Below are positions 35,962 to 45,186 of a stretch of DNA of 64,000 nucleotides, one piece after another (positions within the stretch are counted from its first letter, which is position 1; every line of letters begins with the position of its first letter). A program made the position numbers and the translations under genes. The notes beneath the pieces are model-generated. The model made no database searches. It had not been told where the DNA came from and was given only the letters and a program-made list of their open reading frames with translations. The DNA lies in the NCBI GenBank assembly GCA_947500845.1, contig CANMTP010000002.1:248001-312000 (forward strand). The letters are read 5' to 3'. The DNA comes from an uncultured Aquimarina sp. GTDB lineage: Bacteria; Bacteroidota; Bacteroidia; Flavobacteriales; Flavobacteriaceae.

Positions 35962-36816
35962 ATGGCAAACAATATCGAAGTAAAAGAATTACTTGATGCA
36001 GGTGTACACTTTGGACACCTTACAAGAAGATGGGATCCTAATATGGCCCCATATATTTATATGGAGCGTAATGGTATTCACATCATTAACTTATATAAAA
36101 CGGCTGCAAAAATTGAAGAGTCTAGCGAGGCTTTAAAAAAGATTGCAGCGTCCGGCAGAAAAATCCTTTTTGTTGCGACCAAGAAACAAGCTAAAGAAAT
36201 CGTAGCCGAAAAAGCAAGCAAAGCAAACCAGCCTTATATTACAGAAAGATGGCCAGGTGGTATGCTTACTAACTTTGTTACAATTCGTAAAGCAGTAAAG
36301 AAAATGGCTGCTATCGATAGAATGAAGAAAGACGGTACCTTTAACACGCTATCTAAGAAAGAACGTTTACAAGTAGACCGTTTGAGAGCTAAATTAGAAA
36401 AAAACCTTGGTTCTATCTCTGATATGACTCGTCTACCTGGAGCATTATTCGTTGTAGATATTACTCGCGAACACATCGCAGTAAAAGAAGCTCAAAAATT
36501 AAACATTCCGATTTTCGCCATGGTAGATACCAATTCTGATCCACGTCAGGTTGATTATCTAATCCCAGCGAATGATGATGCTTCAAAATCTATAGACAAA
36601 GTAATGACTTATGTTTCTGATGCGATCATAGAAGGCTTAAGTGAAAGAAAAGCCTCAAAAGACGCACCTAAAAAGGATGATACTGAATCTAAAGCGGAAA
36701 CCAAAACAAAGGCTAAAGCTCCAGCAAAAGCTGAAAAAGCTGAAAAAGCTGAAAAAGCTGAAGTAAAAGTTGAGGAACCAGTAGTTTCTGAAGCAGCAAA
36801 GCAAGAGGAAGAATAA
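35962..36816 (+). CDS. rpsB: 30S ribosomal protein S2
   Basis: The 284-aa protein shows the S2 landmarks LLDAGVHFGHLTRRWDPNM, TERWPGGMLTNF, LPGALFVVDI and the conserved late IPIFAMVDTNSDP. After about residue 232 it carries a Lys/Ala/Glu-rich tail that is low in complexity, partly built from a 9-base repeat coding Lys-Ala-Glu (36727-36762). Such tails are usual in Bacteroidota S2. It is followed by a terminator and then tsf. Confidence 0.97.
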   Translation: MANNIEVKELLDAGVHFGHLTRRWDPNMAPYIYMERNGIHIINLYKTAAKIEESSEALKKIAASGRKILFVATKKQAKEIVAEKASKANQPYITERWPGGMLTNFVTIRKAVKKMAAIDRMKKDGTFNTLSKKERLQVDRLRAKLEKNLGSISDMTRLPGALFVVDITREHIAVKEAQKLNIPIFAMVDTNSDPRQVDYLIPANDDASKSIDKVMTYVSDAIIEGLSERKASKDAPKKDDTESKAETKTKAKAPAKAEKAEKAEKAEVKVEEPVVSEAAKQEEE

Positions 36817-36889
36817 ACAGATTGGCCGTTTAACAATCTACAGTTAAACGTAAACTTTGAATCTTTCAAAGTTTAGCGTTAACATAAAA

Positions 36890-36945
36890 TTGATGAGTCG
36901 TTTGGTTCTTTACTTTTGCAGTACAAACTAAACGGCTCGTTTTTT
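36890..36945 (+). promoter_or_regulatory. Overlapping rpsB terminator and tsf promoter
   Basis: GAGTCGTTT (36895-36903) pairs with AAACGGCTC (36930-36938), one G-U pair, followed by GTTTTTT, which forms a terminator for rpsB. In its 26-base loop lies TACTTTTG (36911-36918), and TTG stands 18 bases before it (36890-36892), a good promoter for tsf. A transcript starting near 36925 lacks the left arm, so it would escape termination. Confidence 0.65.
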
Positions 36946-36982
36946 ATACAAAAACACACTACAACATTTAATATTTAAAAAT

Positions 36983-37804
36983 ATGGCAAAGATTACAGCC
37001 GCAGAAGTAAATAAATTAAGAAAAGCCACAGGTGCTGGTATGATGGATTGTAAAAAAGCACTTGTAGAAGCTGATGGGGATTTTGACAAAGCCATCGAAA
37101 TCTTAAGAAAAAAAGGTCAGAAAGTTGCTGCAAACAGAGCAGACAGAGATTCTACTGAAGGTGCCGTTATAGCAAAAGTTAATGATGCTAAAAACAAAGG
37201 TGTAATTGTTTCTCTCAACTGTGAAACAGACTTTGTTGGAAAAAACGAAACTTTCGTTTCTTTAGCTCATGAACTGGCTGAACTAGCATTAACTGCTTCT
37301 TCAAAAGAAGATTTACTTGCTAAAGATTTTAATGGTATTTCTGTTCAAGATAAATTAACAGAACAAACCGGCGTTATAGGAGAAAAAATCGAAATTGGTG
37401 ATTTTAGAATTCTAGAAGCTCCTTTTGTTGGTTCTTACATTCACGCTGGCAATAAAATTGGTGTGTTAACAGGTCTTTCTGGTGCTACAGACGGTGCAGA
37501 AGTAGTTGCGAAGGATGTGGCAATGCAGGCTGCCGCAATGAATCCAGTAGCATTAAACGAAGATGGTGTTGATCAGTCAATTGTCGAAAAAGAAATCGAA
37601 ATTGCAAAAGACCAACTACGTCAAGAAGGAAAGCCGGAAGCAATGTTAGACAATATCGCTAAAGGTAAAATCAAGCGTTTCTTTAAAGACAACACCTTAG
37701 TAAATCAAGCCTTTATTAAAGACAATAAGCAGAGTGTTGCCGATTACGTAAAAACTCTTGGTGATGTATCTGTTGTTGCTTTTGAAAGAGTAGCTTTAGG
37801 ATAA
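36983..37804 (+). CDS. tsf: Elongation factor Ts
   Basis: EF-Ts is the nucleotide exchange factor for EF-Tu. The 273-aa protein has the N-terminal UBA-like region with KLRKATGAGMMDCKKAL, the core motif NCETDFVGKNE (the EF-Tu-contacting TDFV) and a C-terminal LRQEGKPEAMLDNIAKGK. The gene is followed by a strong terminator. Order rpsB-tsf-pyrH-frr is ancestral. Confidence 0.97.
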   Translation: MAKITAAEVNKLRKATGAGMMDCKKALVEADGDFDKAIEILRKKGQKVAANRADRDSTEGAVIAKVNDAKNKGVIVSLNCETDFVGKNETFVSLAHELAELALTASSKEDLLAKDFNGISVQDKLTEQTGVIGEKIEIGDFRILEAPFVGSYIHAGNKIGVLTGLSGATDGAEVVAKDVAMQAAAMNPVALNEDGVDQSIVEKEIEIAKDQLRQEGKPEAMLDNIAKGKIKRFFKDNTLVNQAFIKDNKQSVADYVKTLGDVSVVAFERVALG

Positions 37805-37845
37805 ACCAAAAACACAAGTGATTTCTTAGTAATCACGAAAAATTA

Positions 37846-37879
37846 AAAACCGCTTCTAATACTTTAGAAGCGGTTTTTT
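37846..37879 (+). terminator. Terminator after tsf
   Basis: 14-bp stem (37846-37859 with 37864-37877) with core AACCGCTTCTA/TAGAAGCGGTT, 4-base loop, and a U-run after it. Confidence 0.92.
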
Positions 37880-38183
37880 CTTCCTCATTTTTCAAAATAT
37901 TTTTTTGACAATGCTTTCAACAATACAAAATCTTGAATCTAATCAAGATCTCGCCCCCAAAATAAAGACCAACTCCCCAATCAGTCTAAACAAATGTTTA
38001 AGCACCATTTCAAAATATTTCTCATCCCCCTCATTTTTTTTGTTCTCCACAAGGCAAACGTATAACATTATTCAACGCCAATCAACCCTTTGTATAGGGG
38101 AAAAGAACCCATTTTCAAAGGGGTTTTTTAATTTCTCGAATACCTCTGAAACCAGAAAGTATACCTTTGTAACCCAAACTATT
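37880..38183 (+). other. Non-coding gap tsf-pyrH with an orphan terminator-like hairpin
   Basis: This stretch holds no convincing gene. At 38102-38129 there is a stem of about nine pairs (AAAGAACCC with GGGTTTTTT) followed by T bases, although tsf is already closed at 37879. It might end a short transcript started in the gap, or be a second-chance terminator. A pyrimidine-rich, poorly conserved-looking frame of 94 codons (37905-38189) spans the hairpin and the pyrH -33 box and is not believable as a gene. Confidence 0.4.
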
Positions 38184-38211
38184 TTGTAAATTAAGAATAT
38201 CATTATATTTG
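38184..38211 (+). promoter_or_regulatory. Promoter of pyrH
   Basis: TTTTG ending at 38186 and TATATTTG at 38204-38211 with 17 bases between, and a predicted start near 38218, 14 bases before the pyrH ATG. Confidence 0.65.
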
Positions 38212-38231
38212 CATCACAGTTAAACCTTGCA

Positions 38232-38939
38232 ATGAAATACAAAAGAATATTACTAAAATTATCTGGCGAAGCTCTTATGGGTGAGCGTCAATACGGTATA
38301 GATCCTAAAAGATTAGCAGAGTATGCACATGAAATCAAAAAGATTACAGATAAAGGAGTTGAAGTAGCTATTGTTATCGGAGGAGGTAATATATTTAGAG
38401 GAGTTGCTGGTGCCAGTAAAGGAATGGACAGAGTGCAAGCAGATCATATGGGAATGCTAGCAACCGTTATCAATGGATTAGCATTACAAAGTGCCCTTGA
38501 AGATGCCGAAATCCCTACTAGATTACAATCTGCTATAAAAATAAATGAAGTTGCAGAACCATTTATTAAAAGACGAGCATTAAGACATCTTGAAAAGGGA
38601 AGAGTGGTTATTTTTGGAGGAGGAACAGGAAATCCTTATTTCACTACAGACTCTGCAGCCGTACTTAGAGCAATAGAAATTAATGCCGATGTCATATTAA
38701 AAGGAACCAGAGTAGACGGAATATACACATCGGATCCCGAAAAAAATGCAGATGCAACTAAATTTGATTTTATATCATTTGATGATGTATTGCGTAAGGG
38801 ACTTAAGGTGATGGACACAACAGCATTTACTTTGAGTCAGGAAAACGAATTACCAATCATCGTTTTTGATATGAATAAAGCAGGGAATTTACTTAAAGTA
38901 GTTTTAGGAGAATCTGTTGGTACACAGGTAAACCTTTAA
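38232..38939 (+). CDS. pyrH: UMP kinase
   Basis: PyrH phosphorylates UMP to UDP in pyrimidine nucleotide synthesis. The 235-aa protein is an amino-acid-kinase fold member with [11 protein letters not shown], the [11 protein letters not shown] glycine loop, [13 protein letters not shown], and the late [13 protein letters not shown]. It has its own promoter and is separated from frr by 70 bases. Confidence 0.97.
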   Translation: MKYKRILLKLSGEALMGERQYGIDPKRLAEYAHEIKKITDKGVEVAIVIGGGNIFRGVAGASKGMDRVQADHMGMLATVINGLALQSALEDAEIPTRLQSAIKINEVAEPFIKRRALRHLEKGRVVIFGGGTGNPYFTTDSAAVLRAIEINADVILKGTRVDGIYTSDPEKNADATKFDFISFDDVLRKGLKVMDTTAFTLSQENELPIIVFDMNKAGNLLKVVLGESVGTQVNL

Positions 38940-39009
38940 TGATTATCGCTTATTCTAAAGAACATAAGAAACTAATTTTTTGATCAGTTAAATAGAAAAG
39001 AATTAAGAA

Positions 39010-39573
39010 ATGAAAGAAGAAATAAGTTTTATTCTAGATTCAACTAAAGAAGCAATGCAAAATGCTATTACTCATTTAGAAAAAAAATTACTCAATATTA
39101 GGGCTGGAAAAGCTTCACCTGCAATGCTTGGTGGTGTTATGGTCGAATATTACGGCTCTCCTACTCCGTTAAATCAAGTAGGAAACATTACAACACCCGA
39201 TGCTCGTACCATCACAATTCAACCCTTCGAAAAATCTCTTATTCCAGAAATTGAAAAAGGAATTCAAGTGGCCAATCTAGGGTTTAATCCTATGAATAAT
39301 GGCGAAAGCGTTATTATTAATGTTCCTCCTTTAACTGAAGAACGGCGTAGAGAACTTGTAAAACAAGCAAAATCTGAGGCCGAAGACTCTAAAATTGGAG
39401 TACGAAATGATCGTAAAAGCGCTAATAATGAGATCAAAAAACTAGAAAAAGATGGGCTATCCGAAGATATGGCAAAGAATGCTGAAGTAGACATTCAGGA
39501 GCTCACTGATTCTTTTATCCAAAAGATTGATGACATGTTCAGTGTTAAAGAAAAAGAAATCATGACGGTTTAA
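39010..39573 (+). CDS. frr: Ribosome recycling factor
   Basis: RRF splits post-termination ribosomes with EF-G. The 187-aa protein has NIRAGKASPAML, EYYGSPTPLNQVGNI, DARTITIQPFEKS and VPPLTEERRRELVKQAK, all family landmarks, and the usual length. A terminator follows 26 bases downstream. Confidence 0.97.
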   Translation: MKEEISFILDSTKEAMQNAITHLEKKLLNIRAGKASPAMLGGVMVEYYGSPTPLNQVGNITTPDARTITIQPFEKSLIPEIEKGIQVANLGFNPMNNGESVIINVPPLTEERRRELVKQAKSEAEDSKIGVRNDRKSANNEIKKLEKDGLSEDMAKNAEVDIQELTDSFIQKIDDMFSVKEKEIMTV

Positions 39574-39598
39574 CATTTTTTAAATACACTAATAATGT

Positions 39599-39631
39599 AA
39601 AAAAGCGTTTTCTTTGTGGAAACGCTTTTTT
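39599..39631 (+). terminator. Terminator after frr
   Basis: 12-bp stem AAAAAAGCGTTT/AAACGCTTTTTT (39599-39610 with 39620-39631), 9-base loop, T-run included in the right arm. Confidence 0.9.
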
Positions 39632-39662
39632 GTATCTTCGTTTTTTGAACTCTGTCAGTATA

Positions 39663-42104
39663 ATGCGAAACAAATTATTTTGTTTATTATTTTTCACCCA
39701 TTTTGTCTTAATATCCCAAGTTACTATTCGAGGTACCGTTATTGATGCGAGCTCCAATGAACCCCTACCATTTGCAACCATAAAAACAGGAGATTCATCG
39801 TATGCGCTTAGCTCTTCTGATGGCGAATTTATGATTAGATGTGAGAAACACCCTCTTCATCTAACAGTGAGTTACATCGGGTATAAAACTAAAAACATTC
39901 TTATAAAAGAAAATACAGAAGAAAAAATTGAGGTAAGTTTATTTCCAAAAGAAGAGAATCTTGCTCCTGTAAATCTTAAAACAACAGAAAACATAGCCGC
40001 CAAGATAATTAAAGAGGCGATCAAAAAGAAAAATATCAATAACCCTAAAAAATCTTTTAGTAGTTATAGTTACAAAAGCTACAATAAATTTAAAATCACA
40101 GAAGATAATGAAGCTAGATTAGACACTCCAGACACTACTAATGTGGCTATAAAGCAGCTTATCAATAAGGCTCATTCATTTTTATCAGAAAAAATCAGCA
40201 CACATCAATTCAACAAAAAAGCCGGAGAAAAAGAAACGGTTTTAGCGACAAGAATGACTGGTTTTAAGGATCCAATCTATGATGTTCTAGCTATAAAAAT
40301 CCAATCCAACTCATTATATGAAGAAGACTACACTATTTTCGGAGATAAATATGTTGGCCCCTTGTCAAATCGTGCGTCAAGAAACTATTACTATAAAATT
40401 TTAGACACTACCGAGGATAAAAACCCAGCTTTTGTTATCCTTTTTCAACCCAGAAAGTCAAGAAAATATGCTAGTCTAGAAGGGGTATTGTATATTGATA
40501 TGAATACCTTGGCAATTCAAAAGGCTATTGTTGAATTGAGAGGAGAGCTTGACGTAATGGCTACTCATAATTTTGAGTACATTGCTGAAAGACAAACTTG
40601 GTTTCCAGTAAATCAGGAGATTTCTATACGACCTGGAATCGGAAGGCAGAAAGTAAGTCTCTTTGGTGGTCAGATATCGGTAGGGAGCTTGGCCAAAGAT
40701 AAAAGAAGTTCAACTGGAAATAATGATTTTTTGGTTTCGACAACAGATTTGTTTGATATTCAAATAAATGACGAGCAGAATGTAAAACAAAGCCAAGCGT
40801 CTGTAAAAATTGATCCCGAAGCAAATAATCGATCTGAAGAGTTTTGGAATCAGTATCGTACCAGTGCTATTACAGAAAAGGACTTAAATTCTTTTCCCAT
40901 TGTAGATAGTATTGTAAAAGCCCAAAACATAAAACGCAGGATAAATGTTATACAAAGTTTTGGATTGGGATACTTCCCTGTTGGATTTTTTGATTTTGAT
41001 CTCACCTACCCAATTAAGTATAATAATTATGAGGGATTAAGGATAGGCTTGGGTGGATTGACTAACACTAAGTTTTCACAAAGATTTAGGTTAGAAGGAT
41101 ATTTGGTATACGGTTTTAGGGATTCAAGATCTAAGTACGGAGTTGGTGGTGGTGCATTGGTGAATAGAAATTCCAACTCGTGGCTTAATTTCAATTATAC
41201 AGATGACATAAAAGAAGTTGGTAGCTTTCTATATTTAACAGACAGAAGAGTGTATTCATTATTCGAACCACGTTTGGTAAATATAGATTTCTATTATAAA
41301 CATAGAACCTGGAGAACAAGTTTACAGCATCAGATTTTTCCGAAACTCTTATCTGAAACCGAATTTTCTGTAAGTAATATAAATCAGACAGGAGGTTACA
41401 GGTTTTTAAATAATGAAAACTTATTTTCTGCATATAAAACAGCAGAAGCTACTATTGCCTTACGTTGGAGCCCATTTAGTAAATTTCTGAAAACTCCTAC
41501 TGGGATAAAAGAAATTGAAGATGGATATCCAAAAATCACGATGCAATACACCCACGGTTTCAAGGGAGTATTTGACAGCAACTTTAATTACAGTAAAGTC
41601 GGGATCAAAGCAGAGTATATTATTAATCGTATCAATCTATCTAGAACAAGTTTACTATTTGAAGCAGATCTAGCCACTGGAGATGTTCCGCTTACACATC
41701 TGTATCATGCCTATCCAAATGCGCCTACAAAAGAAACCGTCCTACAGCGATTTTCTGTAGCAGGACGCAGGACATTTGAAACCATGTTCTTTGGTGAGTT
41801 TTTTAGTGACAGGCTAGCAACATTACAGGTAAAACACTCTATAAAACCCATTAGAATTGCTAATTGGTTGAAGCCAGAACTAGTTTTTATCACTAGGTAT
41901 GCCATTGGAGATATAGAAAATCCCGAAAATCACCAGGGAGTAGAATTTACATCACTGCAACGACTTTATCAAGAATCCGGTCTTGAAATCAACAAATTAT
42001 TTGCAGGATTTGGACTAAGTTTTGCTTACCGATATGGAGGGTATCATCTCCCGAGATTTGAAGACAATATCTCATTTAAGTTTACTTTTTATTTAAAACT
42101 ATAA
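39663..42104 (+). CDS. DUF5686 outer-membrane protein with carboxypeptidase-regulatory-like N-terminal domain
   Basis: The 813-aa protein has a signal peptide (cleavage after LISQ), then a carboxypeptidase D regulatory-like beta-sandwich (about residues 21-105, with GTVIDASSNEPLPFATI and LTVSYIGYKT). The DUF5686 region ends in beta-barrel-like strands and a terminal FKFTFYLKL. These proteins resemble TonB-dependent receptor accessory barrels; their function is not known. I use ATG 39663, because the upstream ATG at 39630 lies inside the frr terminator. No operon partner is evident. Confidence 0.87.
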   Translation: MRNKLFCLLFFTHFVLISQVTIRGTVIDASSNEPLPFATIKTGDSSYALSSSDGEFMIRCEKHPLHLTVSYIGYKTKNILIKENTEEKIEVSLFPKEENLAPVNLKTTENIAAKIIKEAIKKKNINNPKKSFSSYSYKSYNKFKITEDNEARLDTPDTTNVAIKQLINKAHSFLSEKISTHQFNKKAGEKETVLATRMTGFKDPIYDVLAIKIQSNSLYEEDYTIFGDKYVGPLSNRASRNYYYKILDTTEDKNPAFVILFQPRKSRKYASLEGVLYIDMNTLAIQKAIVELRGELDVMATHNFEYIAERQTWFPVNQEISIRPGIGRQKVSLFGGQISVGSLAKDKRSSTGNNDFLVSTTDLFDIQINDEQNVKQSQASVKIDPEANNRSEEFWNQYRTSAITEKDLNSFPIVDSIVKAQNIKRRINVIQSFGLGYFPVGFFDFDLTYPIKYNNYEGLRIGLGGLTNTKFSQRFRLEGYLVYGFRDSRSKYGVGGGALVNRNSNSWLNFNYTDDIKEVGSFLYLTDRRVYSLFEPRLVNIDFYYKHRTWRTSLQHQIFPKLLSETEFSVSNINQTGGYRFLNNENLFSAYKTAEATIALRWSPFSKFLKTPTGIKEIEDGYPKITMQYTHGFKGVFDSNFNYSKVGIKAEYIINRINLSRTSLLFEADLATGDVPLTHLYHAYPNAPTKETVLQRFSVAGRRTFETMFFGEFFSDRLATLQVKHSIKPIRIANWLKPELVFITRYAIGDIENPENHQGVEFTSLQRLYQESGLEINKLFAGFGLSFAYRYGGYHLPRFEDNISFKFTFYLKL

Positions 42105-42164
42105 TTGCGGGGATTATAATTAATTTTCTTGGCAAAATTCGTCACTTGTAATCCCTCAAATCCT

Positions 42165-42172
42165 TACATTTG
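42165..42172 (+). promoter_or_regulatory. -7 box of the RND transporter gene
   Basis: TACATTTG matches TAnnTTTG and lies 18 bases before the ATG at 42191. It overlaps a possible TTG start at 42170, which is therefore unlikely to be used. A TTG at 42146-42148 is 16 bases upstream, shorter than ideal. Confidence 0.6.
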
Positions 42173-42190
42173 CAACTGGAAAATAAAGGA

Positions 42191-44590
42191 ATGACAAAAT
42201 TATTCACCTTTGGATTTTGGAATGCATTAGCTGGTATTATACTGCGTAATCGAGCTGTAATATTCTTGGCAATTATAGGAGTCACTATTTACTTAGCTTT
42301 TCAGTGGAAAAATATGAGGTTTTCTCATTCTGAAGCAAATCTCCTTCCCGATGATCATGAAATTAATGTCCAATATCAAAAATTTTTAGAGAGGTTTGGA
42401 GAAGAAGGTAACTTAATCGTTATGGCTGTAAAAGATAGTACTCTTTTTACTCCCAAAAAATTAAAGGCCTGGAATGATTTTAATAACTCTTTTAAGAAAT
42501 ATGACGAAATAGACCTCGTAATTTCAATCGCTGATCTCAAGACTTTAGAAAAAAAAGATAATCCTGCTAGATTTGAGTTAGTACCCTTCATCAAAGATTC
42601 GAGCTATACCAAAAAACAAGTTTCTGAATACGAAAATGAGCTTTTTAACAACTTACCGTTCTACGAAGGATTAGTATATAGCAAAAAGTCTCACACGGTA
42701 CAAAGTGCATTATACCTTAAAAAAGATATCGTAAATACTAAACTAAGAAAAAAGTTTATACAAGACGTATTACAACCTGCAGTAGAAGCATTTGAAACGA
42801 ACTATAATCTTGACGTAAAAGTGTCAGGTATGCCATACATTAGAACGTTGAATTCTCAAAATATTATGGATGAGATTTCTGTTTTTATTTTGGCCGCTTT
42901 ATTGGTTACTTCCTTAATTTTCTTTTTCTTTTTCAGATCTGTTAGGGCTACATTTATTTCAATGACAGCTGTAATTATTGGAGTAATGTGGGCTTTTGGA
43001 CTTTTGGGGCTTTTAGAATATGAAATTACAGTTCTTACTGCAATTATTCCTCCTTTGGTCATTGTTATTGGTATCCCTAATTGTATTTTCTTAATTAATA
43101 AATATCAGCAAGAAATAAAGAAACATGGTAACAAAGCCAAGTCCTTACAACGTGTAATTACTAAAGTTGGAAATGCTACCTTAATGACCAATGTCACCAC
43201 GGCTTCGGGATTTGCAACTTTTGCTCTAACCGAGAGTAAACTACTCAAAGAATTTGGTATTGTAGCTTCACTAAATATTATTGCTTTATTTATACTTTGT
43301 CTTTTGGTGATCACTATTATATATAGTTATATGCCACAACCTAAAGAAAGACACTTAGAACACTTGGGTAAAGCCTGGATGGAGAAGCTGGTTGACTGGA
43401 TGGAAAATATGGTAAAAACCAGACGTGTAACGATTTACTTTTCTTCGGTAATTATACTAATAGTTAGTATTATCGGTATTTATACCATCAAAGTTTCAGG
43501 TAGCTTATTAGAAGACATGCCGAAAACCGCAGATTTTTATAAGGATATTGTTTTTTTCGAAAAAGAATTTGATGGTATTATGCCATTAGAAATATTTATT
43601 GACACTAAGCGGAAACAAGGAGTATTAAAATTACCAACGCTTAAACGCATGGAACAACTTCAGGAGCTTATTGAGGAAACTCCAGAGTTGTCAAAACCTA
43701 TTTCTATTGTTAGTCTCGTCAAATATTCTAAGCAAGCATTTTATAACGGTAATCCGAAGTATTACCAAATACCTACAAGCCAGGAAAGAAACTTTATTTT
43801 ACCCTATGCCAAAAGTTTTGAATCTGAGTCTGGAGTCATGAAAAGCTATGTAGATTCTACCGGAAGATATGCACGGATAACTACATTTATGAAGGATGTC
43901 GGAACCGATGAAATGGATCGTATTGAAGCTACTCTCGCGCCCAAACTCGAGAAAATATTTCCTAAAGATCGTTATGAAGTATCGTTTACAGGAAAAGCAC
44001 TTATCTTTCAGAAAGGAACAAAATATCTGGTATGGAATCTCACATTCTCTCTTGGATTAGCAGTAATATTAATAGCTCTCTTCATGGCATGGATGTTTCG
44101 ATCCTGGAAGATGATTGTTATTTCTTTGATACCCAACTTATTACCGCTACTCATGACTGCAGGTTTAATGGGATATCTCGGTGTGCCTATAAAACCCTCG
44201 ACCATATTGGTTTTTAGTATTGCATTTGGAATCTCTGTAGATGATACTATACATTTTCTTGCAAAATACCGACAAGAATTAAAATCAAATCATTGGAGAA
44301 TTAGAAAATCAGTTCTTGCCTCACTACGAGAAACGGGTGTAAGCATGTTCTACACCTCTACCGTTCTGTTTTTTGGCTTCTCAGTATTTATGATATCGAG
44401 TTTTGGAGGGACTAAAGCCCTTGGTGGTTTAGTTTCTACTACCCTGCTATTTGCTATGTTAGCCAATCTCTTACTACTACCCTCTCTACTACTTTCTTTA
44501 GAGCGTAGCATTGCCAACAAAAAGACACTTAAAGAACCTACCCTTAAAATTATCCCCAGCGAAGAAGAACTTGACGATTCTGAAGAGTAA
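42191..44590 (+). CDS. RND/MMPL family transporter
   Basis: The 799-aa protein has the duplicated RND plan: one membrane helix, a large extracytoplasmic loop (about 45-220), five or six helices, a second loop (about 440-610) and a second helix bundle with the conserved GISVDDTIHFLAKYR. The MMPL-type transporters of this class often move lipids or hopanoid-like molecules, and no membrane-fusion or outer-membrane partner is encoded nearby. The start at 42191 is chosen because upstream bases form the promoter. The C-terminal tail is acidic and cytoplasmic. Confidence 0.9.
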   Translation: MTKLFTFGFWNALAGIILRNRAVIFLAIIGVTIYLAFQWKNMRFSHSEANLLPDDHEINVQYQKFLERFGEEGNLIVMAVKDSTLFTPKKLKAWNDFNNSFKKYDEIDLVISIADLKTLEKKDNPARFELVPFIKDSSYTKKQVSEYENELFNNLPFYEGLVYSKKSHTVQSALYLKKDIVNTKLRKKFIQDVLQPAVEAFETNYNLDVKVSGMPYIRTLNSQNIMDEISVFILAALLVTSLIFFFFFRSVRATFISMTAVIIGVMWAFGLLGLLEYEITVLTAIIPPLVIVIGIPNCIFLINKYQQEIKKHGNKAKSLQRVITKVGNATLMTNVTTASGFATFALTESKLLKEFGIVASLNIIALFILCLLVITIIYSYMPQPKERHLEHLGKAWMEKLVDWMENMVKTRRVTIYFSSVIILIVSIIGIYTIKVSGSLLEDMPKTADFYKDIVFFEKEFDGIMPLEIFIDTKRKQGVLKLPTLKRMEQLQELIEETPELSKPISIVSLVKYSKQAFYNGNPKYYQIPTSQERNFILPYAKSFESESGVMKSYVDSTGRYARITTFMKDVGTDEMDRIEATLAPKLEKIFPKDRYEVSFTGKALIFQKGTKYLVWNLTFSLGLAVILIALFMAWMFRSWKMIVISLIPNLLPLLMTAGLMGYLGVPIKPSTILVFSIAFGISVDDTIHFLAKYRQELKSNHWRIRKSVLASLRETGVSMFYTSTVLFFGFSVFMISSFGGTKALGGLVSTTLLFAMLANLLLLPSLLLSLERSIANKKTLKEPTLKIIPSEEELDDSEE

Positions 44591-45106
44591 CAATAAAACT
44601 AATTATATCTTATAAAATAAAAGCCCCGTTAAAAAATTAACGGGACTTATGTAAGATAGATTACCCCAAAACCTATCGAACTAAACTTAACGTAAACACA
44701 ATCGTCATAATTGCTTAAGCAAGATACTATCCCTTTTTGTATTTTGAAATAGCTTCAAGGGGGGAAAAATCCCCTTTTTTATAATTTGAGTTAAAATTTA
44801 ACATTATTCAAGTTAGCAAATTCTATTTATAATATTCTCAAACAACTGATTATCAAATATATAAGATATAAAAAACATGTTTGAGAACTACGGCTTTTTC
44901 TTAAGAAAAACCTCAAAAAATTTGTTGTTTTACTATAAAAAACCTCTGATTTATGGGTTTCCTCATAGAATTGCAATCCAAAAAAGCGTCAGATTTTCGA
45001 ATATCGACCTTGTGAGTTGTACAACTCACGATAAAAAACACAAAGTAATTTATTTACAGGTGGTTTTTTGAATTCATAAGATTATGCTTCAATCAGATTA
45101 AAAAAT
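44591..45106. other. Long non-coding gap between the RND gene and asnS
   Basis: No convincing gene is seen. The gap holds a hairpin CCCGTTAA/TTAACGGG (44625-44644) just after the RND gene, and a second one, GGGG/CCCC followed by six T (44757-44780), which is the likelier terminator. Further on are an inverted repeat TTCTCAAACA/TGTTTGAGAA (44835-44887), an A/T palindrome (44895-44910) and an 18-bp palindrome (45012-45029). A 64-codon frame from 44877 runs through these repeats and is not believable. Confidence 0.5.
45012..45029. promoter_or_regulatory. Perfect 18-bp palindrome upstream of asnS (candidate operator)
   Basis: GTGAGTTGT is followed by its exact reverse complement ACAACTCAC. It lies about 80 bases upstream of the asnS -7 box. 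Symmetry and GC content above the surroundings suggest a protein-binding site, but the regulator is unknown. Confidence 0.45.
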
Positions 45107-45114
45107 TATCTTTG
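45107..45114 (+). promoter_or_regulatory. Probable -7 box of asnS
   Basis: TATCTTTG matches TAnnTTTG, 72 bases before the asnS ATG. No TTG is seen at -33. Confidence 0.5.
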
Positions 45115-45186
45115 CTACCTCAAATTTTAGAAGTTCAATATTTTATTCATTTTGAGAATTAATACTATTGTAAAACATAACACATA

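Noticed and set aside
36727..36762. Short tandem repeat in the rpsB 3' end
   Set aside because: It is only a 9-base unit coding the Lys-Ala-Glu tail of S2, not a CRISPR or mobile repeat.
37905..38189. 94-codon frame between tsf and pyrH
   Set aside because: It runs through a terminator-like hairpin and the -33 box of pyrH, is low in complexity and resembles no protein.
42170..42190. TTG start for the RND transporter
   Set aside because: The TTG is part of the -7 box TACATTTG, so the transcript starts downstream of it.
44877..45071. 64-codon frame upstream of asnS
   Set aside because: It covers several palindromes, and its composition looks non-coding.
44650..45186. T-box riboswitch upstream of asnS
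   Set aside because: No T-box sequence, specifier loop or antiterminator pair is seen, and T-boxes are not typical of this phylum.
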